Shown here one piece after another: positions 1-9,408 of a stretch of DNA of 37,962 nucleotides. The notes under the pieces were generated by a model. The model had not been told where the DNA came from. It searched no databases and worked only from the letters and a program-made list of their open reading frames with translations. The number at the start of each line of letters is the position of its first letter. Within the stretch, counting starts at the first letter, position 1. Position numbers and translations under genes: made by a program. Source of the stretch: Lapillicoccus sp. (lineage in GTDB: Bacteria > Actinomycetota > Actinomycetes > Actinomycetales > Dermatophilaceae); the NCBI RefSeq assembly GCF_025353065.1, contig NZ_JANXRJ010000065.1, forward strand, positions 1 to 37,962, given 5' to 3'.

Positions 1-67
1 ACCTCGACGCCAGACCACGACCTCAGCGGGTTCCGGAGCCTCCGACCGAGCGCCCGGGTGCGGTTGG

Positions 68-283
68 ATGGGGCGCATGACCACCGAGGCACTGTCGGGC
101 GCCCTGCCCGCCATGGCGCGCGGTGGGCCGCTCGACGGCACCGTCCTCGGCGCGGCGGACGGCGACCGCTACGAGGTCGTCATGGCTGACCGCAGTCGCT
201 GGGCGTACGTCGCGACGACCGCGCAGGCCACCCTGCCCGACGGCGGGGTGGCCGTCGTCTTCGAGTGTCGCGGCCGGTTCTGA
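68..283 (+). CDS. Small protein of unknown function, 71 aa
   Basis: I do not recognise this protein. The product is 71 residues. It has an alternating hydrophobic/charged pattern in the middle (DGDRYEVVMADRSRWAYV) that looks like beta strands, and it ends in VVFECRGRF. Another ATG at 77 is in the same frame, and neither start has a clear ribosome binding site. The composition (few Arg/Pro runs, balanced acidic residues) favours this frame over the overlapping ones, which read as low-complexity shadows. It is followed by a tandem repeat and a convergent acetyltransferase gene. No signal peptide or membrane segment is visible. Confidence 0.5.
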   Translation: MGRMTTEALSGALPAMARGGPLDGTVLGAADGDRYEVVMADRSRWAYVATTAQATLPDGGVAVVFECRGRF

Positions 284-308
284 GCTGGCCGCTTCTTCGG
301 TTCGCTCG

Positions 309-388
309 GTCTGGAGCTCGCCCGGTCTGGGTCTCGTTCAGTCTGGGTTTCGTTCAGTCTGTGTTTCGTTCGGTCTGGGCCCGACCTT
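309..388. repeat. Five tandem degenerate 16-bp units
   Basis: Units begin at 309, 325, 341, 357 and 373, each starting GTCTG and most continuing GG(G/A)...TCGTTC. Copies two and three differ at one position. The outer copies are more diverged, and half a unit precedes 309. The array fills the gap between two convergent genes. The 16-bp period is not a multiple of three, which argues against coding. It could be an expanded slippage tract or a terminator-like spacer. Confidence 0.75.
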
Positions 389-389
389 C

Positions 390-1057
390 TCAGACGCCGA
401 ACTGGGCGCGGCACGCGTCGAGCCCCAAGACCCCGACCGGCGGGTGCTCGACCCGGTCCCAGTCCGCCCGGTCGAGCCGGAGCCGGTCGGAGACGACCAC
501 CTCGCCGTCGCGCACGTCGCGTGAGATGCCGTCGGGGTGGTAGCCGAGCTTGCGGGAGACACCGTGGGAACCCGCGTTGTCCGGGAACGCCTCGGTCACG
601 GCCGAGACCGCGTCGAGGTGGTCGAAGGCCAGCGTCAGGAGCGCCGTCCGCGCTTCGGTCCCGAATCCCCGCTGCTGGTATGCCAGTCCGAGCCACGAGG
701 ACGTCGTGACCTCGCGCCGGACGGCGAACTCCGCCGCGCGCAGGGTGACGAGCCCCACGGGCTCGGAGTCGGCGAAGACACCGAGGCCGAGACTCCACCC
801 CGAGGGCGACCAGGAGCCGAGCCGGGCCCAGTGCCCCTGCACGACGTCCGGGCGCGGTCGGCACCCGAGCCCTCGGTCCACGGCGTGAGGAACGGTCGTT
901 CCCCGGGCCGGTGGACGCCCGCCGCCGCGAGGTCGGCCAAGGCCCCCATCTCCTCCTCCCCCGGCACGCGAAGCTCCAGCCGCGACGTCCGGAGGGTCAG
1001 CCCCAGCACGGGCCAGTGGTTGATGAGCCGGGGCGGCGTGGGCGGCATACGCGGCAT
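390..1057 (-). pseudogene. GNAT acetyltransferase (RimJ/RimL type), frameshifted
   Basis: The protein reads as a GNAT N-acetyltransferase of the ribosomal-protein/antibiotic-type subgroup, but in two frames. From ATG at 1057 (or 1048) the N-terminal part runs through LTLRTSRLELRVP and RPFLTPWTEGSGADRAR. The remainder continues one frame away as DVVQGHW, SWLGLAYQQRGFGTEAR (acetyl-CoA loop Q/R-x-x-G-x-G) and GVSRKLGY, ending at 390. The join is near 847-852, where the minus strand reads CCCGGACGTC. One more G would restore a continuous ARDVVQ reading, so a single base is probably missing. It is either a sequencing error or a recent null allele. It is divergent from the LysE gene. Confidence 0.8.
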
Positions 1058-1128
1058 CGTCCCTGAGTTCGTGCGCCGACACCAACCACGAAAGATCGCC
1101 GGCCACGCGTCCGCCGGCCGCCGGTTGG

Positions 1129-1134
1129 TATGCT
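1129..1134 (+). promoter_or_regulatory. Candidate -10 element (TATGCT) for the LysE/SRPBCC operon
   Basis: TATGCT lies 62 bp before the GTG start of the LysE-like gene, in the divergent spacer between it and the broken GNAT gene. It fits the actinobacterial -10 pattern TANNNT. No good -35 is visible. The hexamer overlaps one of the window-wide GTATGC sites. Confidence 0.35.
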
Positions 1135-1195
1135 GGGGGTCGCGCCCGTGCGGCAGCCTCGTCACCACCCCAGCTCCGAAGCCGAGAGGCCCTCC

Positions 1196-1813
1196 GTGTC
1201 CCACTCCCTCACCGCGTTCCTGCTTCTCGTCGTGACGGTGGCGCTGGTGCCCGGTCTGGACTTCGCCCTCATCGTGCGGGCCACGCTGCTCGGCGGCCGT
1301 CGCCGCGGCTGGTGGACGGCGGCGGGGATCGGGATCGCCTCGGCGGTGCAGGGTCTCGCTGTCGCGCTCGGGCTCGGCGCAGCCATCGTGCGCATCCACC
1401 CCCTCTTCGTGGCGATCAGGTGGGCCGGTGTCGCCTACCTGGCCTGGCTCGGGTTCGCAGCCCTGAGAACGGCGTTGCGCGGGAGCTACGACGATGCGGC
1501 GCTGCCCCCGGCGGCCGCGAGCGCGTGGACCGGCCTTCGACAGGGCATCCTCTGCAACCTCACCAACCCCAAGATCCTCGTCTTCTTCCTCGCCCTGCTC
1601 CCGCAGTTCGTCGGGCCGGAGGACTCCCTGCTGACCTGGGTGGCGCACGCCTGGCTGCTTCCGCTGGTCGGCACGGCGTGGCTCTTCGCCGTGGCCGCCT
1701 TCCTCGAGGTCCTCCGCGGGGTGCTGCTGTGTCGGGCCGTCCGCCGCACCGCAGACGCCGTGACGGGAATCGTCCTGTTGGGCTTCGGTGCCCGCCTCGC
1801 GACGGAGTCCTGA
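1196..1813 (+). CDS. LysE/RhtB family amino-acid exporter
   Basis: This is an inner-membrane exporter of the LysE/RhtB superfamily, which usually exports amino acids or related metabolites; the substrate cannot be read from sequence. The GTG at 1196 is preferred because GAGAGG sits 6 nt upstream and because the resulting 205-residue length and membrane N-terminus (FLLLVVTVALVPGLDFALI) are typical. The family hallmark near the start (PGLDFALIVRATLLGGRRRGW) and the conserved central segment GILCNLTNPKILVFFLALLPQF are both present. About six hydrophobic segments can be counted. The next gene begins 6 bp after its stop, so the two are probably one transcription unit. Confidence 0.88.
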   Translation: MSHSLTAFLLLVVTVALVPGLDFALIVRATLLGGRRRGWWTAAGIGIASAVQGLAVALGLGAAIVRIHPLFVAIRWAGVAYLAWLGFAALRTALRGSYDDAALPPAAASAWTGLRQGILCNLTNPKILVFFLALLPQFVGPEDSLLTWVAHAWLLPLVGTAWLFAVAAFLEVLRGVLLCRAVRRTADAVTGIVLLGFGARLATES

Positions 1814-1819
1814 ACCGCC

Positions 1820-2443
1820 GTGCGGCAGCGCCGTCGGGCAGTCCTGACCGCGGTGGGCGGCGTCGCGACCCTGGGCGCGCTCTACGTCCGCCGGGTCCGC
1901 CCGTGGGGCCTCACCTGGGGTGCGACCCCGGCGGAGGTCGCGGCCCGTATGCCGGGTGACGACCTCGTCCCCCACCCCAGCTTCGACGCGACCCGGGCCA
2001 TCACCATCGCGGCCCCGCCGGACGCGGTCTGGCCGTGGCTCGTCCAGGCAGGCACGGGCCGGGCTGGCTGGTACAGCTACGATCTCGTCGACAACCTCGG
2101 TCGCCGCAGCGCCGACCGGATCATCCCGGAGCTTCAGGACCTGGTGGTCGGCGGCATCGTCCCCCTGACGCCCAGCGGTCGGCTGGGGCTCCGGGTCCAC
2201 GCGCTCGACGCACCGCGGTCGATGGTCTGGGGAAGCGCCGGCGAGACGACGTGGTCGTGGGTCCTCACCGAGGCTGGCAAAGGGTCGACACGACTGGTCA
2301 CGAGGTTCCGATCCCGTTCTGTCGCCGGCATCCCCACGGCGCTGTTCCTGCTGCCCCTCGAGCTCGGCGACAGCGTGATGATGCGCAAGATGCTGCTGAC
2401 ACTGAAGGGTCGCGCCGAGTCGGTGGCGGCCCGCCGCCGCTGA
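1820..2443 (+). CDS. SRPBCC-fold (polyketide cyclase/START-like) protein
   Basis: This is a 207-residue protein starting with GTG 6 bp after the LysE stop. Residues 1-25 are basic then hydrophobic (LTAVGGVATLGALYV), suggesting an N-terminal membrane anchor. From about residue 55 the SRPBCC pattern appears: ITIAAPPDAVWPWLVQAGTG, then GWYSYDLVDN, a MVWG strand and TRLVTRFRSR. The fold binds hydrophobic ligands, but no ligand or reaction can be assigned. It is not a CoxG homologue by any feature I can see. Co-transcription with the exporter suggests a shared envelope or transport role, which is inference. Confidence 0.82.
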   Translation: MRQRRRAVLTAVGGVATLGALYVRRVRPWGLTWGATPAEVAARMPGDDLVPHPSFDATRAITIAAPPDAVWPWLVQAGTGRAGWYSYDLVDNLGRRSADRIIPELQDLVVGGIVPLTPSGRLGLRVHALDAPRSMVWGSAGETTWSWVLTEAGKGSTRLVTRFRSRSVAGIPTALFLLPLELGDSVMMRKMLLTLKGRAESVAARRR

Positions 2444-2547
2444 CCCGCGGATCGGCCTCGTCAGGCTGCCACGATGTCATCATGACGACCCTGGGGACAC
2501 GGGTATGCCGCGGAGACCGCCCACGAGGCCAGCGGAGCGTGCAAATC

Positions 2548-2562
2548 TAACGCGACGTGTTA
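2548..2562. promoter_or_regulatory. Near-perfect 15-bp palindrome TAACGCGACGTGTTA
   Basis: Six of seven pairs match around a central A. It sits in a 199-bp gap (2444-2642) between two convergent genes, in a locally AT-richer stretch. It has the shape of a TetR-type operator but no obvious promoter beside it. I see no gene in the rest of the gap. Confidence 0.35.
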
Positions 2563-2642
2563 AACGTGCACGATGCATGACGGGGAGACCGCCCGACCGA
2601 GCGACGGGGCACCCTCCTTCCACGTGATGGGTGCGGCCCCAG

Positions 2643-3503
2643 CTAGCCCAAAGTGGCCAGGACCCGGGCGGCAGCGTTCTGCATCCCGAGGGCGTTGGGG
2701 TGCAACGGGAATGCCGGCGAGCTGGGCACGAGTCCTTCGAGCCACCGGGTGCCCGGCAGCTGGCAGGAGTCGTGGCCGATCGTCGAGGCGCGGAGGTTGA
2801 CGTAGGTCGCGCCGTGGGCCGCCGCCTGCGCGCTCATCCGACGGTTGAGTCGGTCGATCAGCCCTTGGAGGTAGGTGGCGTCGTTGCCGAGGATCGGCTG
2901 GTAGGGGAAGCAGCCGCCGTCCTTGATCGTCGTGGGGTAGCCGACCAGGAGGATCTTCGCGTGGGGCGCCTTCGCGCGGATCGTCTCGACGACCTGGCCG
3001 TAGGTCGCGGCGAAGGTGTCGATCCGGTTCTGGTAGGTCATCCCGTTGGCCGCCTGGCAGGAGTGCCCGATCGGCGGCGGCGCGAAGTTGATGCAGCTGA
3101 GGGCGAGGCCGACGAGGCCCACGTCGTTGCCCCCGATGCCCACGGTGACCAGGGTCGTGTCCGGGCTGAGGGCCTGGTACTGCGGCGGCGCCGGGGGACC
3201 GCCCGGGATGTTGGCCGGCTGCGACTGCACGAAGTCGGCGGTGGTGGCGCTGCTGCACGTGACGTCACGGAAGACGGCCACGCCGAGCTGCCGGGAGACC
3301 AGGCCGGGGTAGTCGTTCCCCGACCGGACACAGGTGATCGGGTCCGTCTGCGGCACGATGAGCGGCCCGGCCGAGTAGGAGTCGCCCATCGCGACGTAGA
3401 CCTGCCGCAGGGTCGCTGCGGGAGAGCTCGGGGCGGCGATCGTCGTGAGGGCGAGCGTGGCCATCGTGGCCACGCTCGCCGTCACCCAGCGGCGGAGCTT
3501 CAT
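2643..3503 (-). CDS. Secreted SGNH/GDSL esterase-lipase
   Basis: This is an exported serine esterase of the SGNH hydrolase family. The ATG at 3503 follows GGAGGA and yields 286 residues with a classical signal peptide (MKLRRWVTASVATMATLALT, cleaved near AAPSSPAA). Block I is GDSYSAG (catalytic Ser42), block III is GGND (124-127), and the C-terminal HPN carries the catalytic His268. Six cysteines at about 57, 83, 137, 149, 198 and 247 suit three disulfides, as in secreted streptomycete-type esterases. The substrate (lipid, cutin-like or acyl sugar) is not determined. The 5' leader shares the box GACCCCTGGAGGA with the M36 protease gene at 14481. Confidence 0.92.
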   Translation of the reverse strand: MKLRRWVTASVATMATLALTTIAAPSSPAATLRQVYVAMGDSYSAGPLIVPQTDPITCVRSGNDYPGLVSRQLGVAVFRDVTCSSATTADFVQSQPANIPGGPPAPPQYQALSPDTTLVTVGIGGNDVGLVGLALSCINFAPPPIGHSCQAANGMTYQNRIDTFAATYGQVVETIRAKAPHAKILLVGYPTTIKDGGCFPYQPILGNDATYLQGLIDRLNRRMSAQAAAHGATYVNLRASTIGHDSCQLPGTRWLEGLVPSSPAFPLHPNALGMQNAAARVLATLG

Positions 3504-3934
3504 CGGTCCTCCAGGGGTCGTGGTGGGGGCAGGGTGCGATTCTCGTCCTCCACGACCGGGTCCGCCACCGCAGAGTTGGGACACCGCAGCGACAACGTTG
3601 GCGAACGAACGGGTGGAAGAACTGCTCCTGTGGGGCGCAAGTCGCGTTGCGGCTCCGACAGACGTCATCGCCGGGAGCGAGCACCACGACCAGAAGACGT
3701 CCGCCGTCCGCCTGGTACAGAGGGAGCGAGCGGTAAGGAACCTGGGTCACCACGGAGCCAACCGAGGGACGCCGGCAGAGCGAGCAAACGATATTCGCTG
3801 TGGTCAGGGACATTCGGCTCCGGCTCCCCGCGTAGAAGCTGGCGACGAGGTGGCACGCCGGCGTCTCCACGCAGTCACCAGGGGGGGCCTCATGAGATGA
3901 GCGGCATACGTCGGACGGACGGTGCGACGAGACC
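3504..3934. other. Intergenic region with no supported gene
   Basis: These 431 bp separate the esterase start from the methyltransferase stop. The frames that stay open here read as low-complexity Arg/Pro/Ala or cross into known genes. I see an 8-bp palindrome CAACGTTG at 3593 and an AT-rich spot GATATTCG near 3790, but no convincing promoter or RNA gene. Confidence 0.5.
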
Positions 3935-4609
3935 TCAGCGCCGCCTGCGGGCGCGCAGCACGACGTCCTCGGAGTGGTGCGCACCGGCCCCACCATCGGG
4001 GGCGATGCGCGGACGCTGCTCGTCCACCTCGACCTCCCAGTCGTCGTCGAGCAGGGCGGCGACCATGGAGGGCCAGACGTAGTCGGCCGGGTCGAAGTCG
4101 CGGTCAGGGTCGTGGTGGGTCTCCATCCCGGCGTGGTGCACGAGCAGCAGCACTCCCCCGGGTGCCACCGCCGCGAGCATCGCGCGCTCGGCGGCGGAGT
4201 CCGGGGTCCTCAGCAGAGCCGGGTACTGGGCGGACACCAGGTCGAAGGACCCCGGGCGGAGCGCTGCCTCCACGAGGCCGGCGTGCACCCAGCGCACTGT
4301 GACACCAGCGTCTTTCGCGTGCCCGGCTGCTCGCTCGAGGGCCAGCCCCGAGACCTCGAGCCCGGTCACGTCCCAGCCGCTCTTGGCGAGCCACACGGCG
4401 TCAGCGCCCTCGCCGCAGCCGACGTCGAGCACCCGCCCGGGGGTCAGCCCGGCCACCTCGGCCACCAGCGCACCATTGGGCCGGCCGCTCCACAGCCGCT
4501 CCTGCTCGGCATACCGCTGGTCCCACTCCGCCTGGACCGCAGGGTCCCCGACGTAGGCGTCGGGAGGGGAGGTGGTGGTGGACGGGAGAGAGCCTGCTGT
4601 GTTGGTCAT
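3935..4609 (-). CDS. Class I SAM-dependent methyltransferase
   Basis: This 224-residue Rossmann-fold methyltransferase starts at ATG 4609; an in-frame ATG at 4627 is possible. SAM-binding motif I is VLDVGCGEGADAVWLA, motif II is GWDVTGLEVS, and the acidic motif IV region is GSFDLVSAQY. The opening WDQRYAEQERLWSGRPN is typical of the TehB/UbiG-like small-molecule methyltransferases. It resembles a tellurite/thiopurine-type enzyme more than a nucleic-acid enzyme, but the substrate is unknown. It stands alone, with 136 bp upstream before the subtilase stop and a geneless region downstream. Confidence 0.87.
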   Translation of the reverse strand: MTNTAGSLPSTTTSPPDAYVGDPAVQAEWDQRYAEQERLWSGRPNGALVAEVAGLTPGRVLDVGCGEGADAVWLAKSGWDVTGLEVSGLALERAAGHAKDAGVTVRWVHAGLVEAALRPGSFDLVSAQYPALLRTPDSAAERAMLAAVAPGGVLLLVHHAGMETHHDPDRDFDPADYVWPSMVAALLDDDWEVEVDEQRPRIAPDGGAGAHHSEDVVLRARRRR

Positions 4610-4745
4610 GACTTCACCGTCGCCCATCCGGTCCGCGCCCCGCAATCCCTCTTGCGAGATCAGCAAACGGGATGCATGGAACATCGCCCGTTGTCGACCG
4701 GCCCGCCCTCCTCCCGTATGCCGCGGCCGGAGGTCTGCCACGACC

Positions 4746-7700
4746 TCACCCGAGCAGGTCGGCCACCGCGGCTCGGTGCACGCCACCCTCCGTGGTCCCG
4801 ACGACCAGCCAGGTGCCGTCCGGGGTGACGGACATCGACGTGACCGACGTCGACTCGAGCCCGCCGGACACCGAGGTCCAGGTCCGGCCGTTGTCGATGC
4901 TGCACAGCACCCCTCGTCCGGCGACCCGCCAGCCGTAGGGTCGCAGGGCGGCGCTGCCCGCGAAGAGCACGCGGGTCGGCGTGCTCGCCCCCGGGACACG
5001 GATGCTCGCGGTGGCGAACGAGCTGAAGAGCGTGTCGCCGCCGCCGGTGTCGGCCGTCCGGAAGGTCGCCCCGCCGTCGCTGCTGACCCGGATCCGAAGA
5101 CCGCCCACGACGACGGTGGCCGGACGGGCAGGATCGACCCAGACGGAGAGCGCCTCGCCCGTGAGGACCGGCGTGAGGGTGCGCCCCGTGTCGTCGGAAC
5201 GGAACAGTCCCTCGTCCGCCGCCACCCACATCCGTCCCGGTCGCGACGGGTCGAGGGTCACCTCGCGGACCGTGACGTCGTGGCTGTGGACGTGCCAGGT
5301 GGCCCAGTCGTCATCCGTGACGAGCAGCCCACGATCGGAGGACTGGGTGAACCCGACGACGGCGTGTCGGCCGTCATCGGGATCGACGACCAACGCAGAC
5401 AGGGAGAGGCCGAAGGTCTGCGGTCCGACGACTCGCCACGTCACTCCGGTGTCGTCACTACGCTGGAGCTCGGCATTGTTGTTGGCGTCCAGGCGAATTC
5501 GTGTCCATCGCGCCGGGTGCAGGCTGTCGACAGCGACGTCGAGCGCAGCGACGCCGAACATCCCCTCGCCGCCGGTGGGACCCCAGGCCGTCTCGTCCAC
5601 GGCGCCCGCCGCGGGCATGGCCGAGCCGTCGGTGCCCTGCTCGTCGGCGATGACGACCTGCGATCCGCCGCCCGGCGTGCGGGTCGTCACGACCTGGCGG
5701 ATCGTGGTCGACGAGACGCCGATGCGGGTGCTGGTCAAGCCGTCGTCCGCCGACGCATACAGGCCGGCGTTCTCCAGCGGCATGAGCAGCGACCGCGGCC
5801 GGTCGGGCCAGCGTTCGACGTCGATGCCGACCGGTCCCTGCACGGGGTATGCCGTCAGCCGCCAGGTCGCGCCGGCGTCGGTGCTGCGCCAGTAGCCGCG
5901 TGGGCCGGCGACGAACGCCTCGCCGCCCAGCACCCGCGCGCCGATGGCGTCGTCGCCGTCGGGGAGCTGGCTCGAGGCCCAGTGCGCTCCGGAGTCGGTC
6001 GAGACCCGCACCGTGCCGTCGAACTCGGCGACGGTGGCGACGCGGCCCGAGGCCCCGAGGGCGATGAGCCCTGCGGCGCCGGTGACGGCGGTCGTCGGAG
6101 CACCCGGAAGCCCGGCCGCGAACCCGTCCCAGCCCCAGACCGTGGAGTAGCCGCTGACGAGCAGCCGGCTGCCGGTGATCGCCGCCCCGGTGATCCCCTC
6201 GGGCCAGCTCATGGGGCGCAGGGTCCAGCTCGCTCCGCCGTCCACACTGATCCGGACCCCGGAGGCGACGACGGCGATGAGGACGTTGCCGCGACCGAGG
6301 AAGGCGCGGATGTGGTCGTCGGGGAAGGGCAGCACGGTCCAGGTGCGACCGAGGTCGGTCGTCCTGAGCACCTTGCCGCGGTAGGTCGGGTCGAGCGGCG
6401 GGTCGCCGGGCGCGGCCTCGAGGGCGTACCAGAACGCCTGCGGGTCGGTCGGATCCGCGATCGGGGTCCCGAAGCCGTTGCCCACCGGCAGTGACCGCAC
6501 CTGGGTCCAGCTGGCACCGTGGTCGGTCGTGACGAAGGGACGCGCCGATCCCGGTGTCGCCTGGATGGCCACGCCGGGCTGCGCGGTCGATACCGCGAGA
6601 TCGCCCGCGCTGGCCGCGCGGCCCAGCCGCTGCCACGTGCCGGGTCGTTGTGGCTGAACGCGTTCCACGGTGGTGGAGCCGGGCAGGAGGGCCGCGCCGC
6701 GCCGCCCGACGGTCTCCACGGCATACGAACCGACGCTGGGCAGCGAGAGATCGGCGCGGTACCAGCCCGGCATCGCCCTGTCGGGGCGGGCGATGAGGGT
6801 GCGCGTGACCCCGGTCGCGGTGTTGCGGACGGTCAGCGCCGGGGGCGAGTCGAGGACGACCGAGGACATGACCATGAGCTGCGTCGCGCCGGTGGTCTGC
6901 TCCGGGGTGGCGCGCACGAGCAGCGTGCGGGCCACCTGGAGGAAGGGCACCCGCACGAGGGTGCCGTCGGAGACGTGGGCCAGGACCTCGCCGGAGAGCT
7001 CGGTGTCCACCCGCCCGACCGCCGACCGGGCGGAGACGACGACCTGGGTAGTGGCCCCCGGGGCGAGCCGGACGCTCGACGGTGACACCGTCGCGCGCCC
7101 AACGGAACCGTGCGCGCTGGTGAGGTCGACCGTCGCCGTGACGGCCTGCGAGGAGGAGTTGGTCAGGGTCACCGTGGCGCGGGATGCGTTCTGCCCCAGA
7201 TCAGTTGGGAGGCCGAAGGACACGACGGCGGGTGAGGCGGTGACCCGTCCGTGCAGCGCAGCAGCGAGGTCGAGACGGCCGGCGCCCTGCACGGTCGTCG
7301 AGAGGTCGCGCGAGTCCCCCGCGAGCGGCGCGGCGCTGCCGGTGAGGCGGGCCCGCACCTGCAGCCCGGTGAGTCCGGGCTCGTGCGAACGCAGGACGGC
7401 GGCCGCGCCGGCGACGGCCGGTGTCGCCATCGAGGTGCCGGAGAGGCGGTAGACGTTGCCGGGGACGCCCTGCGCTCGCGGCACGAGCGAGCGGATCTCG
7501 ACCCCGGGCGCGACGAGGTCGGGCTTCTGCGCCATCGACGGGGTCGGGCCTCTCGAGCTGAACGCCGCGATCTGGTCGGTCGCGTCGATGGGGGTCAGGC
7601 GCATCCGCATCGTCCCCGGGGGGAGGCCGGCGGAGAGTGCCGCGTAGTCGCTGGCGTGGACCCCGAGGACGACGAGGCGGTTGAGGCGACCGTTGTCACC

Positions 7701-9330
7701 GCTGGTCAGTGGGCGCTGGCCGGTGCTGTCGGCGACGGCGGGCAGGATCCCGGGCTCCGTCACGGACACCGGCCCACCGCCCGGCTCGACCCCCGTCTGC
7801 GGGCGGGCGAGGGCGGCGACGGCGCCGTGCTGCTCCGCGAGACGGGCCTGGGCGAAGGAGCTCCCCGGGTAGTCGTTGCTGCTGCGGGGAGCCTCATCGA
7901 CGTAGGTGACGACGGCGCCCCGGAGGTCGCCGACCCGGCGGTAGTCGGCGGGTGTCCCGGCGCCGACGTCGATGACTCTCGCAGTGATCGGGGAGGCAGG
8001 AGCGTTGGCGGAGAACGTCACCCGCCAGGTGGGGAGATCCCGCGAGGTGCCGATGAGGCGCGCCGTGGCGAGACGGAGGTCGGTCGTCGACGCACCGACG
8101 GTGAGGGCGGCCGGGGCGACCCCCGGGCTGCCCAGGGTCTGGGCACCCGGTCCGGCGTTGCCGGCCGCGACGGCGACCACGGCGCCCAGTGCCGTGGCCC
8201 CGGCCACCGCGCGCGAGATCGGGTCGTTCTCGTCGCCGGCCCCGCCGAGGCTCATGTTGACGACGTCCGCGGGGTTCGCCCCCAGGGGGTCGACCGCCAT
8301 CTCGAGGCCGCGGATCACGGTGGACTCGCTGCCGTTGCCGTTGGCGTCCAGGACCTTGTATGCCGTGAGCAGCGCACCGGGGGCGACGCCGCGGACGCTG
8401 GGGCCCCGGCCCGCGGCGATACCCGCGACGTGCGTGCCGTGGTGGTGGTCGTCCATCGGGTCGGCGTCGTCGTTGACGACGTCGTAGCCGCCCACGACGA
8501 CGCGGCCCGCCCCGAAGCCGGCGCCCAGGTCGGGCAGCGTGTAGTCGATCCCGGTGTCGACGATCGCGATGACCGTCCCCGCTCCGGGGGCGGGACCGGC
8601 TGAGGGCGCTGAGGGCGCTGAGGGCGCTGAGGGCGCTGAGGGCGCTGAGGGCGCTGAGGGCGCCGAGGTCGCCGGGGTCGCCGGGGTCGCCGGGGTCGCC
8701 GAGGGCGGGACCGGCGTCGTGGCCGAGGCCGACGACCCTGTTCCTGCAGGGGTGCCCGTCGGGAGGTCCACCGCAGTCATCGGGACGTCCGGGGTCACGC
8801 GCAGGACACCGGGAAGGGTGGCGAGGGCCGGCAGGTCGGCCCGACGGACCTCGCCGTAGACGGCGCTGAGCACGTCGACGCTCGTGTGCGGGTTCGTGAC
8901 CGTCATCGCCCGAGACGCCGCGGTGGCCAGCACCTGCTGGGCGGCGGCGCGGACGAGGACCCGGGAGGACTGGAGCCGCGAGACGGCTGCCGCTTCGCGC
9001 TGGGTCTGCCCGGCCGGAGGCACCGCCTGCGGCGCCGTGCCGGTGGCCGAGTCAGCCGCCCGGGTGCGAGCCCGGCGGTCCTCGAGCGCAGCGTGCTCGG
9101 CTGACGTGAGCGCGGCCCCGGACGAGGGGGCATCGAGCTCGATGATGACGTGGACGAGGTCCCGACGGCGTGGCCGCGACCGCCGGGACGGGTCCGGTGG
9201 CGACCAATCCCACGACGAGGCCGACCAGGCCGAGCAGGACGCCGGCGATAGGCCGGGGTCGGCGGTTGGCGCGACGGTCGGCACGACGTGCGCATCGGCC
9301 CGACGCGGAGGTGGGGGAGGGGGTCGTCAT
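4746..9330 (-). CDS. Secreted subtilase (S8) with C-terminal Asp-box repeats; N-terminal frameshift
   Basis: This is an exported serine protease of about 1,528 codons. ATG 9330 opens a signal peptide (PIAGVLLGLVGLVVGLVATG, then AVAATPSG) in one frame; the rest follows one frame away from RDLVHVIIELDAP, the join being near 9161-9167. After a propeptide comes a Ser/Ala/Pro/Thr linker, then the catalytic domain: Asp in AIVDTGIDY (codon 8556-8558), His in HGTHVAG, oxyanion Asn in AAGNAGPG, Ser in SGTSMATP. A PA-like insert precedes the Ser, and a Fn3-like domain follows. The C-terminal half has roughly eleven Asp-boxes such as TTDHGASW, TTDLGRTW, SVDGGASW and SIDNGRTW, predicting a sialidase/VPS10-like propeller. 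No LPxTG or membrane anchor is seen. Confidence 0.85.
8600..8707. repeat. Twelve 9-bp coding repeats in the subtilase linker
   Basis: Seven identical copies of CTGAGGGCG run from 8600 to 8662, followed by five related units (CCGAGGTCG, three CCGGGGTCG, CCGAGGGCG). On the minus strand they encode repeated Ser/Thr-Ala/Pro tripeptides in the linker between propeptide and catalytic domain. Because nine is a multiple of three, copy-number change would alter linker length without frameshift. Confidence 0.93.
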
Positions 9331-9408
9331 GCGGGCAGTCTGGACCCGTGACGGGACTCGGGACCGGGGCAAGGATGGCCTGGACCGGTCACGGACCCCT
9401 GTAGGCCA

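Noticed and set aside
635..2200. A 521-codon open frame on the minus strand
   Set aside because: Most of it is antisense to the LysE and SRPBCC genes and is low complexity. Only the part below about 1057 is real, as the N-terminus of the frameshifted GNAT.
1820..2443. The SRPBCC gene as coxG
   Set aside because: It is 21 kb from the cox operon, paired with a LysE exporter, and shows no CoxG-specific features.
3445..3900. A plus-strand ORF across the esterase upstream region
   Set aside because: It begins inside the esterase gene in antisense, has no start signal and shows no domain.
4572..6494. A 640-codon open frame antisense to the subtilase
   Set aside because: It is Arg/Gly/Val/Asp-rich with no recognisable segment, while the opposite strand has well-formed Asp-box repeats.
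8554..8859. A plus-strand ORF with repeated Gly-Ala-Glu tripeptides
   Set aside because: It is the antisense reading of the 9-bp repeats in the subtilase linker.
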